A stretch of 64,000 nucleotides of DNA from an uncultured Alistipes sp. Its GTDB lineage: Bacteria > Bacteroidota > Bacteroidia > Bacteroidales > UBA932. Positions 8,327 through 16,124 of this stretch are shown in pieces. The notes beneath the pieces are model-generated. The model was given only the letters and a program-made list of their open reading frames with translations. It did no database searches and had not been told where the DNA came from. The position numbers and the translations under genes are program-made. The stretch is from assembly GCA_900550465.1 (NCBI GenBank), contig URSC01000002.1, positions 1 to 64,000 of the forward strand. Reading direction: 5' to 3'. Position 1 is the first letter of the stretch. Each line of letters begins with the position of its first letter.

Positions 8327-9029
8327 CAGAATACGGCTGCTCCTCGTCGAGGACGAGCGGACCCTGGCGGGCATCATCGCCGACACCCTCTCGGAGAAGG
8401 GCTTCGAGGTGCGCTGCGCCTACAATGGTGCGGACGGGCTGCGGGCAGCGGCGGACTTCAGGCCGGAGGTCGTGGTCACCGACATCATGATGCCCACGAT
8501 GGACGGCTTCACCTTCGTCAAGCGGCTGAGGCAGGAGGGAATATGCGGCGACGATGTCCCAGTGCTCTTCCTCTCGGCCCGCTCCGGAGCGGAGGACGTG
8601 GTCCGCGGCTTCGAGCTCGGGGCCCAGGACTACATCCGCAAGCCCTTCGCCATGAGCGAGCTGATAGTCCGGATCCATGCCCTGCTCGGACGGCAGAGGG
8701 CCAGGGCGGCAGCAGCGCAGAGTTCCTCCCCCATTGTCCTGGGACTGTACACCTTCGACCCTTCCACCGCCGTCCTGAGCCTGAGCGAGGGCAGCAGCAC
8801 CGTCCTGCCCGCCCGGGAGGCGGAGCTCCTCGCCCTGCTCGCGTCCCGCCCCGGTGAAACCGTCCCCAACACCCTCATCCTCAAGCAGCTCTGGGGCGAT
8901 GACGATTATTTTTCCACCCGCAGCCTCAACGTCCATATCACCCGTCTGCGCAAGCGTCTGGCCGCCGACCCCGCAGTTTCCATCATCAGCCACCGCGGCG
9001 TAGGATATTGTCTCAGGGTCTCAGACTGA
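8310..9029 (+). CDS. OmpR/PhoB-type response regulator
   Basis: 239 residues. The receiver domain has the acidic pair EDE, phosphoacceptor Asp in VVVTDIMMPTMDG, LFLSARS and the Lys in YIRKPFA. The C-terminal winged helix carries LPAREAELLALLASRPGE and STRSLNVHITRLRKRL, typical of the OmpR class, ending in HRGVGYCL. The ATG at 8310 lies inside the end of the kinase gene, indicating translational coupling. It is the cognate partner of the upstream kinase and should bind promoter DNA when phosphorylated. OmpR-class proteins usually bind direct repeats, so it is the less likely reader of the inverted repeats found further on. Confidence 0.93.
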   Translation: MENADNRIRLLLVEDERTLAGIIADTLSEKGFEVRCAYNGADGLRAAADFRPEVVVTDIMMPTMDGFTFVKRLRQEGICGDDVPVLFLSARSGAEDVVRGFELGAQDYIRKPFAMSELIVRIHALLGRQRARAAAAQSSSPIVLGLYTFDPSTAVLSLSEGSSTVLPAREAELLALLASRPGETVPNTLILKQLWGDDDYFSTRSLNVHITRLRKRLAADPAVSIISHRGVGYCLRVSD

Positions 9030-9042
9030 CACCGGCAGCCGA

Positions 9043-9090
9043 ATCACGGAAAACCGTGATACTCCTATATGCAGGATTTCGCTATCTTTG
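9043..9090 (+). promoter_or_regulatory. Operator 1 plus promoter of the TPR kinase operon
   Basis: ATCACGGAAAACCGTGAT (9043-9060) is a perfect 7-bp inverted repeat around AAAA. Exactly 22 bp later is TATCTTTG (9083-9090), and the kinase ATG follows at 9120. Three further copies with the same 22-bp spacing occur at 11838, 13347 and 14263. Confidence 0.75.
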
Positions 9091-9119
9091 CATCCATATC
9101 AAAATCGATTGGAACCACT

Positions 9120-10901
9120 ATGCACCGCTTACTCCTGACAGGACTTCTGCTCCTGACCCTCACCGCCGGCAGCTCCTCCCTGAATGCCGGGCCCGCGCGG
9201 GATTTTCAATACGCCCTACAGATTGACAGCCTCGCCGAGATATCCTTCGCCGAGGGAGACATGAGAGGCTGCATCAGCCTCTGGCTCGAAGCCGCGGAGA
9301 TTGCCGACCGGTATGCCGCCTCAGAGCAGGACTCATTGACCTACAGCGGATTTCTCCAGTCTCTCGGAGTATGCTACCGCCGTATCTCGATGATGGACTC
9401 GACCCTGTACTACTACAACCGGGCCTGGGACATCATCCAGGACAAGACCTCCCCTGCGGCCGTCTCCGAGAAGACCCGACTGCTCACCAGCATGGCCATC
9501 CTGCTGACGTTCATGGGCCGGGACGAGGAGTCGATGCAGTACGCCGACAGGGCAATGCAGATGGCTGAGCATGACTCCGACATGGAGATGGTCATGTACG
9601 CGGCCACCAACGCGGGAGGCATCTACGCCCGCAACAGGCAGTTCGACAAGGGCACGGAGGCCCTGCGCATGGCAATGGCCAAGGCCGGTGAGAGCGGACT
9701 GCCGGACAAACAGCTCTCGGCCCTGACCATGATCGTAACGCTGCACAAGCTCTCCGGCCAGCGGGATTCCGTCGACTACTATATGGCACGGGCGGAAAAG
9801 TTCGCGGAGCAGCTGCCTCCCGAGTCGGTGGCCGTCCTGGGATTCCGCGAGACCCAGGCCCAGGTACTCAGGGACATGGGACGCTATGCCGAGAGCAATG
9901 CCATCTTCCGCAAACTCCTTTCCGCGGCGGGCGAGAACTCCTCCGTCCGGGAGGATACGGGCTGGCTCAACATCGCCCGCAACTACGCCGACATGGGACA
10001 ATGGAGCAGCGCGGCCGACTCCTACGAGAAAGCCTATTTCGCCGTGGACAGCTTCTACAACGCCGACATCACAGCCCAGGTCTCCGAGTGGTCGGCCAAA
10101 TACGGAGCGGCCGAGAAGGAACTGGAGATATCCCGGCTGGAGCAGGAATCCCTCCGGAACCGGGCGGCCCTGCAGCTATGGATCATCATTGCGGTGGTGC
10201 TGATTGCCGTCCTGGCCGGAGTGGTGCTGACAGTGGTCTTCAGGCGCAGACACCAGAAGAAAGTGGAGGAGCTGCGGCTCGCTCAGAAATACATCGACGG
10301 ACTGGAAAAAGAAAGGGCACGGGTGGCCCGCGACCTGCACGACGGGGTGTGCAACGACCTACTGGGCATCGGGATGCAGCTTTCGGCCATGGGGCCGGAC
10401 TCCCCGGAAAGGGAGGAGGTACTGTCAATGCTGGAAGGGCTGCGGAGCGAGGTGCGCACCATCTCCCATGACATGATGCCCCCGCAGTTCAATCTCTCCG
10501 ATATCGAGGAGGTAATGGAGATGTACACCGAGCGCTTCCGCTCCCAGACCTCCGCCGGCATAGAGTTCAATGCCTCCCTCGAAGGCTCCCGCACCTGGCA
10601 GCAGGTCCCCGAGCGCATCGCCTACGAGGTCTACAGGATCTTCCAGGAACAGATGGGCAATATCATCCGGCACTCCGGCGCCACCCGCATCAAGGCTGCG
10701 CTGAAGCTCTCCGACACGGTGCTGTCGCTGACCATCTGCAACGACGGACGGGCCTTCGACCCTACCCCTTCCCGGGAGGGCATCGGCCTGACTGTCATGT
10801 CCGAAAGAGCCAAGGCCATCGGCGCAGTCATCTCCGGCTCCGCTTCCGGGGAGATGCAGGTATTCCGGCTCGACGTTCCCCTGCCTTCCTCCGGCCAATA
10901 A
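9120..10901 (+). CDS. TPR-containing sensor histidine kinase (HisKA_3 class)
   Basis: 593 residues. An N-terminal signal peptide (MHRLLLTGLLLLTLTAG) is followed by about 300 residues of TPR-like helical repeats (for example GVCYRRISMMDSTLYYYNRAW), one membrane helix at about 352-374, and a cytoplasmic HisKA_3 dimerisation region with RVARDLHDGVCNDLLG (His near 406). The HATPase part has the GIGLTVMSERA box. This is the Bacteroidetes arrangement in which periplasmic TPRs sense a partner protein or envelope state. The LuxR-type regulator gene follows 30 bp later and is the expected partner. The promoter carries operator 1, suggesting that the system controls itself. Confidence 0.92.
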   Translation: MHRLLLTGLLLLTLTAGSSSLNAGPARDFQYALQIDSLAEISFAEGDMRGCISLWLEAAEIADRYAASEQDSLTYSGFLQSLGVCYRRISMMDSTLYYYNRAWDIIQDKTSPAAVSEKTRLLTSMAILLTFMGRDEESMQYADRAMQMAEHDSDMEMVMYAATNAGGIYARNRQFDKGTEALRMAMAKAGESGLPDKQLSALTMIVTLHKLSGQRDSVDYYMARAEKFAEQLPPESVAVLGFRETQAQVLRDMGRYAESNAIFRKLLSAAGENSSVREDTGWLNIARNYADMGQWSSAADSYEKAYFAVDSFYNADITAQVSEWSAKYGAAEKELEISRLEQESLRNRAALQLWIIIAVVLIAVLAGVVLTVVFRRRHQKKVEELRLAQKYIDGLEKERARVARDLHDGVCNDLLGIGMQLSAMGPDSPEREEVLSMLEGLRSEVRTISHDMMPPQFNLSDIEEVMEMYTERFRSQTSAGIEFNASLEGSRTWQQVPERIAYEVYRIFQEQMGNIIRHSGATRIKAALKLSDTVLSLTICNDGRAFDPTPSREGIGLTVMSERAKAIGAVISGSASGEMQVFRLDVPLPSSGQ

Positions 10902-10931
10902 TTCCAACTCCGACATCCCATCCATACAGCC

Positions 10932-11597
10932 ATGACAATACTCCTCATAGACGACCACGACCTGGTGCTGAAAGGCCTGCTCTCAGTGCTCCGCAGCGCC
11001 TTCCCCAAAACTGGATTCATCACGGCCCGCAGCGGAGAGGAAGCTCTCGATGCAGTACGCGGCACACATGTGGACCTCGCCGTCCTGGACCTGGAGCTGC
11101 CGGACATCCCGGGCTTCCGGCTCATCGAACTGCTGCGCGGCGAGGCGCCCGGCATACGCATAGTGGTCAATACCGTACACGAAGAGATCTGGACTCTCCG
11201 GCAACTGGAGCAGAGCAGCGTGGACGGAATCGTCTTCAAGTCCGTCAACTCCTCGCAGCTGGTCCAGACCGTCCGGCGGGTGCTCGAAGCCTCTGAGCAA
11301 AGACATTCAGGACAGCAGCCGCAGACCGCTCCCGGACAGCGACAGCTGTCACAGACCGCCTCAGGCAGCAAAACCGGGACCGGATGCTCCCCCCTCTCCC
11401 CGAAAGAGCTCGAAGTACTCCAGCTGGTAGCCGACGGCAAGGACTCCCGCGAGATCGCATCCATCCTCTACATCACCGAGAATACCGTCGAGTCCCACCG
11501 CAGCCACATCATGCGCAAGCTCGGGGCCACCAACGCCGCCGACATGGTCATGAAAGCCATCACCCTCGGCCTCATACCCCCCGCCCGCCTGCAGTAG
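10932..11597 (+). CDS. NarL/LuxR-type response regulator
   Basis: 221 residues. Receiver domain: acidic pair in LLIDDHDLVL, phosphoacceptor Asp in LAVLDLELPD, a Thr in VNTVH and the Lys in GIVFKSVNS. A Gln/Ser-rich linker of about 30 residues precedes a GerE helix-turn-helix with LSPKELEVLQLVADG and ITENTVESHRSHIMRKL. It is the partner of the upstream TPR kinase. Regulators of this class bind short inverted repeats, so it is my first candidate to bind the four ATCACGG-N4-CCGTGAT sites in this locus, one of which lies upstream of its own operon. That assignment is an inference. Confidence 0.93.
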   Translation: MTILLIDDHDLVLKGLLSVLRSAFPKTGFITARSGEEALDAVRGTHVDLAVLDLELPDIPGFRLIELLRGEAPGIRIVVNTVHEEIWTLRQLEQSSVDGIVFKSVNSSQLVQTVRRVLEASEQRHSGQQPQTAPGQRQLSQTASGSKTGTGCSPLSPKELEVLQLVADGKDSREIASILYITENTVESHRSHIMRKLGATNAADMVMKAITLGLIPPARLQ

Positions 11598-11643
11598 GCC
11601 TGCCCCACCCCCTTCCGTCCTTCCTGCACTCACTCATCCGCCC

Positions 11644-11815
11644 CACCTTCCGAAGGTGAGGACTTCCCCTGCATTTTCTACACACCTTCCGAAGGTGCGC
11701 AGAGGAGGCACCACAGCGAGAAGCAACTGCAGCCGCGTTTCCCCTTCTACAGCACCTTTCCCACCTTCCGAAGGTGAGGACTTCCCCTGCATTTTCTGCA
11801 CACCTTCCGAAGGTG
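11644..11815. repeat. Palindrome array 3 (4 copies, reverse orientation)
   Basis: Perfect CACCTTCCGAAGGTG copies start at 11644, 11683, 11762 and 11801 (39 and 79 nt apart). The long spacer carries CACCACAGCGAGAAGC and the short one GCATTTTCTRCA. The array fills the gap between the LuxR-type regulator stop and the operator/promoter of the next gene. Confidence 0.9.
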
Positions 11816-11837
11816 GGAAAGCGTGGGACCGTTTAAA

Positions 11838-11885
11838 ATCATGGTTTTCCGTGATTGACTCGATTCGTTATTGTTCCTTACTTTG
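11838..11885 (+). promoter_or_regulatory. Operator 2 plus promoter of the first BACON lipoprotein
   Basis: ATCATGGTTTTCCGTGAT (11838-11855), 22 bp, then TTACTTTG (11878-11885). The 22-bp spacer contains CGTTATTGTTCC, shared with operator 4. Confidence 0.75.
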
Positions 11886-11908
11886 CATAAACAAAATTTC
11901 TACAGAAT

Positions 11909-13296
11909 ATGAGACATTTTATACCCTTATTCTTACTACTGCTGCCGTTGCCGCGTTGGTGGCCGTCGGTTGCCACGAAACGTCTGATAACGGCGATGGC
12001 TCCGTATCCCTGCACTCAGAGGCTGAGATGACACTGCCCGCCGCTAAGACAGATACAGTCATTTCCTTTACCGCTACCGCTGACTGGACCGCTGCGGTCG
12101 AGGACGGGGAATGGCTGAGTGTTTCGCCTGCTTCCGGTGAGGCCGGAGAGATCTCCGTAACTCTGTCGGCTGCCGCAAACAGTGAGGCAGATGCCCGCAC
12201 CGCCACTGTCAACATTACCTGCGGGACTGACGAGGCCACTGTAACTGTCACTCAGGAAGGTGCTGCCGGAGAGGAGCCGGAAGAGCCCGAGAACCCTGAC
12301 ACGCCTCCTACCGGACTCATCAAGGACATAACCGTCACCGACATCAGCAGCGATGACACATACCGGATTACCTTCGACTATGACTCAGAAGCACGTCTGA
12401 CGACGATGGATGTAAGCAATACCTTTTATGAAGATTCTGAAGAAATAACTACCTCCGTGCGCTACGAAATTGAGTATTCAGAAAAAAGCATTGTACTTTC
12501 AGCCAAAGCACTGGAGGGTTATATTGCAGGCACATACAGCGAAAGGCAAGAGACAGTACTGGACGAAAACGGACGGGCCGTATCCACAAAATTCACTTCC
12601 ACAAGCAATGACGGAGACGGCAATATTGATGAGACTGAGGTAGACCTAAGTTTCTCCTACAACAGTTCCGGGCAGCTTGTCAAGGCAAGTGGAACGGAAA
12701 ACGGAGATTTTGATTTCCACTTCGATTTCGCCTGGACCGACGGAGATATGACCGACTTGTCCAGCACCTATGGATCAGATTATAACGCCGAATACCGTTA
12801 CTCCGGATACGAAAACACCGGGAATATCGACCTCAATTATATTCTCGTGGACGGGTATCCAACCTGGATATATCCGCTTGGTATCATAGGCGCACTCGGG
12901 GAACGCAGTGAACACTACGTGTGGCCGGATTTTGGGGATTACAGCTATCCCGATTCCAATATCGGAGTAGATTATCCCATACATAAGGACCTCATCGGCA
13001 CTACCTTCGAGCACATCTATACCTCGCACGCTTCCGGAGAGCCGGAAGTCACCTATAGTTTCATCCCTGCCGAGGGCTCTGAGGACGGGCTGCTCAGCGC
13101 TATCGTAAAGAGCATACCGCAGTACGAGATCACATACACCCGGACATACCGGTATATACTGGAAGACCCGTCGGTCCAATCGGATGAGGACGGATATTAT
13201 CACTACGGTGTAGGGCTTGAAGCAGTCGGAGACCGCGTCGAGACCGGGCGCGAGACCCTCGAACCCGAAGTGACAGAGGTGACTATCGGCTACTGA
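11909..13296 (+). pseudogene. BACON/DUF4595 lipoprotein with a frameshift in its signal peptide
   Basis: Compared with the paralogue at 14334, the first codons read ATGAGACATTTTATACCCTTATTC instead of ATGAGACATTTTACACTTATTC, two extra bases. From the ATG at 11909, translation leaves the lipoprotein frame and stops near 12030 after about 40 codons. The rest of the gene is intact: a lipobox ending in VAVGC, a BACON-like beta domain (W...GEWLSVSPASGEAG, RTATVNITCGTDEATVTVTQEG), a short EP-rich linker and a DUF4595-like domain. No in-frame start lies between the promoter and the lipobox. The product would have been a surface lipoprotein; it may be silent, a sequencing error or rescued by frameshifting. 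The rest has no stops, so the lesion is probably recent. Confidence 0.75.
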
Positions 13297-13313
13297 CCTG
13301 ACTTCACCATTCC

Positions 13314-13328
13314 CGCCTTCGGAAGGTG
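13314..13328. repeat. Solitary palindrome copy
   Basis: CGCCTTCGGAAGGTG, one base from the consensus, directly after the first lipoprotein stop and 19 bp before operator 3. Confidence 0.6.
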
Positions 13329-13346
13329 TGTAGCATCAGGTACAAA

Positions 13347-13394
13347 ATCACGGTTTTCAATGATTGACGCGCATCGTTATTTTCACTATATTTG
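13347..13394 (+). promoter_or_regulatory. Operator 3 plus promoter of the membrane protein gene
   Basis: ATCACGGTTTTCAATGAT (13347-13364; two mismatches in the right arm), 22 bp, then TATATTTG (13387-13394). ATG follows at 13440. Confidence 0.72.
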
Positions 13395-13439
13395 CATGGA
13401 TTATATTGAGACTTCAACACTAATACTAAAATAAAGACC

Positions 13440-14126
13440 ATGAACACACTGAACGAAAACTCATCCTGGTCGCAGTACACAGGCATGATCATCAAGGCCA
13501 TCTGGATCTACACCATCGCCGGTATCTTCGGAGCCATATTCGGCGCCATCGACCGCCTCCTCAACCCCGTAAGCATTCTGGCCGCCCTCTCTGGAGAGGA
13601 TACTCCCGGAAGCGCTTTCGGCACTCTTGACACCATCTGCCAGATACTCGTTATCGTCGGATATGTACTGTTCTTCCTGAACATCAAGAAATTCGTCGAT
13701 ATTCAAACGACAGATGCAGACCGCAAGGCAGCCAAGGACATCTACATCGCCTACATCCTTCTGATAGTCGCTATCGTGGCCGATTTCATCCCCGTAATCG
13801 GAGGCATTGCCTGGCTCGTTCTGATGATCATCGGATACGTCAAGCTGCTTTCCGGATTCAAAGCCCTCAAGACTTCCGCAACATGGACAGATGACGCCAG
13901 AAGCGGCGCCGGACTCATCTACTCCAGCACCATCTGGCTCCTCGTCGGCGCAGTCATCAGCATCATACCCTTCGTAGGCGGCTTCCTCAACGCCCTCATC
14001 ACCCTCGTCATCTTCTTCACCATCCTCCGCGGCTGGAAGAAGATACAGGCCGGCGCACCCGCGGAGACTGCTGTTCCCGCACAGCCGAAGCCCGCTGCCG
14101 CTGACAGCACCACCGACACCAAGTAG
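13440..14126 (+). CDS. Multi-pass inner-membrane protein of unknown function
   Basis: 228 residues with about five hydrophobic segments (near 15-37, 66-83, 100-137 as a pair, and 160-198 as a pair), each broken by Gly/Pro turns such as FIPVIGGIAWLV and IIPFVGGFLNALI. The two halves look internally similar (IPxxGG followed by a long hydrophobic run). The C-terminal 30 residues are Ala/Pro/Thr-rich and probably cytoplasmic. I do not recognise a catalytic motif. The gene has its own promoter with operator 3, a probable terminator after it, and lies between two paralogous lipoproteins under the same operator, so it is likely expressed with them. Confidence 0.8.
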   Translation: MNTLNENSSWSQYTGMIIKAIWIYTIAGIFGAIFGAIDRLLNPVSILAALSGEDTPGSAFGTLDTICQILVIVGYVLFFLNIKKFVDIQTTDADRKAAKDIYIAYILLIVAIVADFIPVIGGIAWLVLMIIGYVKLLSGFKALKTSATWTDDARSGAGLIYSSTIWLLVGAVISIIPFVGGFLNALITLVIFFTILRGWKKIQAGAPAETAVPAQPKPAAADSTTDTK

Positions 14127-14156
14127 CACCGCACCTGCATCCGCAACCAACGACCG

Positions 14157-14192
14157 AACCGGCAGAGAGTCCCGCACTCCTGCCGGTTTTTC
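14157..14192 (+). terminator. Intrinsic terminator after the membrane protein gene
   Basis: AACCGGCAG and CTGCCGGTT arms around a 14-nt loop, followed by TTTTTC, 30 bp after the stop codon. Confidence 0.65.
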
Positions 14193-14229
14193 ATTTCCAC
14201 ACACGAAATCCTCCTTCTTTGTCCCCGCC

Positions 14230-14244
14230 CACCTCCCGAAGGTT
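14230..14244. repeat. Solitary degenerate palindrome copy
   Basis: CACCTCCCGAAGGTT, two changes from the consensus, lying 18 bp before operator 4. Confidence 0.45.
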
Positions 14245-14262
14245 GGCAGAATCAGGAGTAAA

Positions 14263-14310
14263 ATCACGGTTTTCCGTAATTGACAGAAACTGTTATTGTT
14301 CCTTACTTTG
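14263..14310 (+). promoter_or_regulatory. Operator 4 plus promoter of the second BACON lipoprotein
   Basis: ATCACGGTTTTCCGTAAT (14263-14280; one mismatch), 22 bp, then TTACTTTG (14303-14310). The downstream leader is nearly the same as for the first lipoprotein. Confidence 0.75.
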
Positions 14311-14333
14311 CATAAACAAATTTTCTACAGAAC

Positions 14334-15713
14334 ATGAGACATTTTACACTTATTCTTACTACTGCTGCCGTTGCCGCGTTGATGGCTGCCGGCTGCCATG
14401 AGAAGCCGGAGGGCGGAGATGGTTCGGTATCCCTGCACTCTGACGCAGAGATAACTCTGCCGGCCACTAAGATGGATACTGTTATTTCATTTACCGCTAC
14501 AGCCGACTGGACCGCTGCGGTCGAGGACGGGGAATGGCTGAGTGTTTCGCCTGCTTCAGGTGAGGCAGGTGAGATCTCCGCGACTCTGTCGGCTGCCGCA
14601 AACGGTGAGGCTGATGCCCGCACCGCCACAGTACGTATCACCTGCGGGACTGACGAGGCTACGGTGACCGTCACTCAGGAAGGTGCCGAGGGGGAAAATC
14701 CCGATGAACCGTCCGAGCCGGAAGGGCCGGATGATGCCGGACTGGTCAAGTCCGTGAATATCTGGAGGTCAAAATACGAAAGCTCGGACTATTACGAGTT
14801 TAAGTATGATGACATGGGACGCGTCTCAGAAATACAGCGTGAATACATCTACGATGGATATGGCAGTGACCGGATTCCTATACACGTCGCATACGAGGAC
14901 GGAAAGGTTTCCCTTACTTTCGACTTTTATGACGATGAAGGAGAGAGGGACTATCTGCACTGCACAGCTGAGACCGACGGCAATGGACGGGCTGTCATGA
15001 CAACTGAGCAGTATAAAGGGCTTTCCCCTGCTTACATGACACCGCACTACAGTTCCGCGGGATATCTTGAGTCAATCGACTGGGACGAGGATGAAGATCA
15101 TTATTTTCACGAGTTCGAATGGTCGGACGGGAATATCGCAAGTATTACTTATACCGATATCATCGTCAGCGGCAACATCATTGAAACTCATGAGACCAGA
15201 TATTTCTATTACACTGATGAACCGATGAATACAGAATCCAACCTGGATATCAACTGGCTGCTCAAACAAGGGCATGCAGCATTCTACGATATGGGTGTAC
15301 AATTTTTCGGTGTAATGGGTATGCTGGGAGAGCGGGACGCATACTACGCCCTGCCAGGCTATACTTATGACCCTGTTCCTGCAACAAACCCCAGCAATAT
15401 AAAGCAAATACCGGAGGACGAATTAGGAACAGAATACACAGAGCCGGTCACGAGGGAATATTGTGACTACGCAGCCGCGGAATACGAATGTTCCGTGACC
15501 GAAGGGAGACTGACCGGCATAACCGCATCTTTCCCTGTCTACAACATCGCTTACGAGTGTACAAGCAAGTATACTGCTGTAAGTTCCGAGCCCATTTTCG
15601 AAGAAGACGGAGTGAAATACTATGATGCCATACTCGAATACGTCGACGTAAAGGAACTGTCCCGCGAGCAGACCGGCACCGACAAGTACGAGGTCACTGT
15701 CACTTACTACTGA
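14334..15713 (+). CDS. BACON/DUF4595-type lipoprotein
   Basis: 459 residues. Signal peptide and lipobox (MAAGC, Cys near residue 21), then a BACON-like beta domain at about 30-115 (FTATADWTAAVEDGEWLSVS, TVRITCGTDEATVTVTQEG), an acidic linker and a C-terminal domain with Tyr-rich beta strands typed here as DUF4595-like. BACON domains are thought to bind carbohydrate or mucin-like ligands; that is family knowledge, not visible here. It should be lipidated and surface- or periplasm-facing. The first 115 residues, promoter and leader are nearly identical to those of the frameshifted neighbour at 11909, while the C-terminal domains differ strongly. A hairpin terminator follows. Confidence 0.85.
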   Translation: MRHFTLILTTAAVAALMAAGCHEKPEGGDGSVSLHSDAEITLPATKMDTVISFTATADWTAAVEDGEWLSVSPASGEAGEISATLSAAANGEADARTATVRITCGTDEATVTVTQEGAEGENPDEPSEPEGPDDAGLVKSVNIWRSKYESSDYYEFKYDDMGRVSEIQREYIYDGYGSDRIPIHVAYEDGKVSLTFDFYDDEGERDYLHCTAETDGNGRAVMTTEQYKGLSPAYMTPHYSSAGYLESIDWDEDEDHYFHEFEWSDGNIASITYTDIIVSGNIIETHETRYFYYTDEPMNTESNLDINWLLKQGHAAFYDMGVQFFGVMGMLGERDAYYALPGYTYDPVPATNPSNIKQIPEDELGTEYTEPVTREYCDYAAAEYECSVTEGRLTGITASFPVYNIAYECTSKYTAVSSEPIFEEDGVKYYDAILEYVDVKELSREQTGTDKYEVTVTYY

Positions 15714-15753
15714 TCTACCCAAGAGGCCGACGGCACTTAAACTGTGAGGACCG

Positions 15754-15788
15754 AACCGGTGGAGTCGCGTGCGCTCTGCCGGTTTCTT
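15754..15788 (+). terminator. Probable terminator after the second BACON lipoprotein
   Basis: AACCGG and CCGGTT arms around a GC-rich loop, followed by TCTTATTTCG. It resembles the hairpin at 14157, so this piece was probably part of the same duplication. Confidence 0.5.
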
Positions 15789-15802
15789 ATTTCGTCGCAT
15801 TC

Positions 15803-16089
15803 CACCTTCCGAAGGTGAGCAGTTTCCCGTGTTTTCCGCACACCTTCCGAAGGTGGACAGAAACGCCACCGCCCCGAGAGCATATTGTAGCCCTGTTTGC
15901 CGATACATCGTGCCGATTCCACCTTCCGAAGGTGAGCAGTTTTCCGCGTTTTCCGCACACCTTCCGAAGGTGGGCTGAAGCGCCACCGCCACGAGAGCAT
16001 ATTGTAGCCCTGTTTGCCGATACATCGTGCCGATTCCACCTTCCGAAGGTGAGCAGTTTCCCGTGTTTTCCACACACCTTCCGAAGGTG
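15803..16089. repeat. Palindrome array 4 (6 copies), next to the RAYT gene
   Basis: Perfect CACCTTCCGAAGGTG copies start at 15803, 15841, 15920, 15958, 16037 and 16075 (38 and 79 nt apart; 117-nt unit). The long spacer reads CGCCACCGCCMCGAGAGCAT and continues with TTGTAGCCCTGTTTGCCG. It ends 36 bp from the stop of the transposase gene, between convergent genes. Confidence 0.92.
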
Positions 16090-16124
16090 GGCAAATGCAG
16101 CACCGCCTCGACAGCCCATATTCC

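Noticed and set aside
8310..9029. The OmpR-type regulator as the binder of the four 18-bp operators
   Set aside because: OmpR-class proteins usually bind direct repeats, and the sites are inverted repeats, more in line with the LuxR-type regulator; not excluded.
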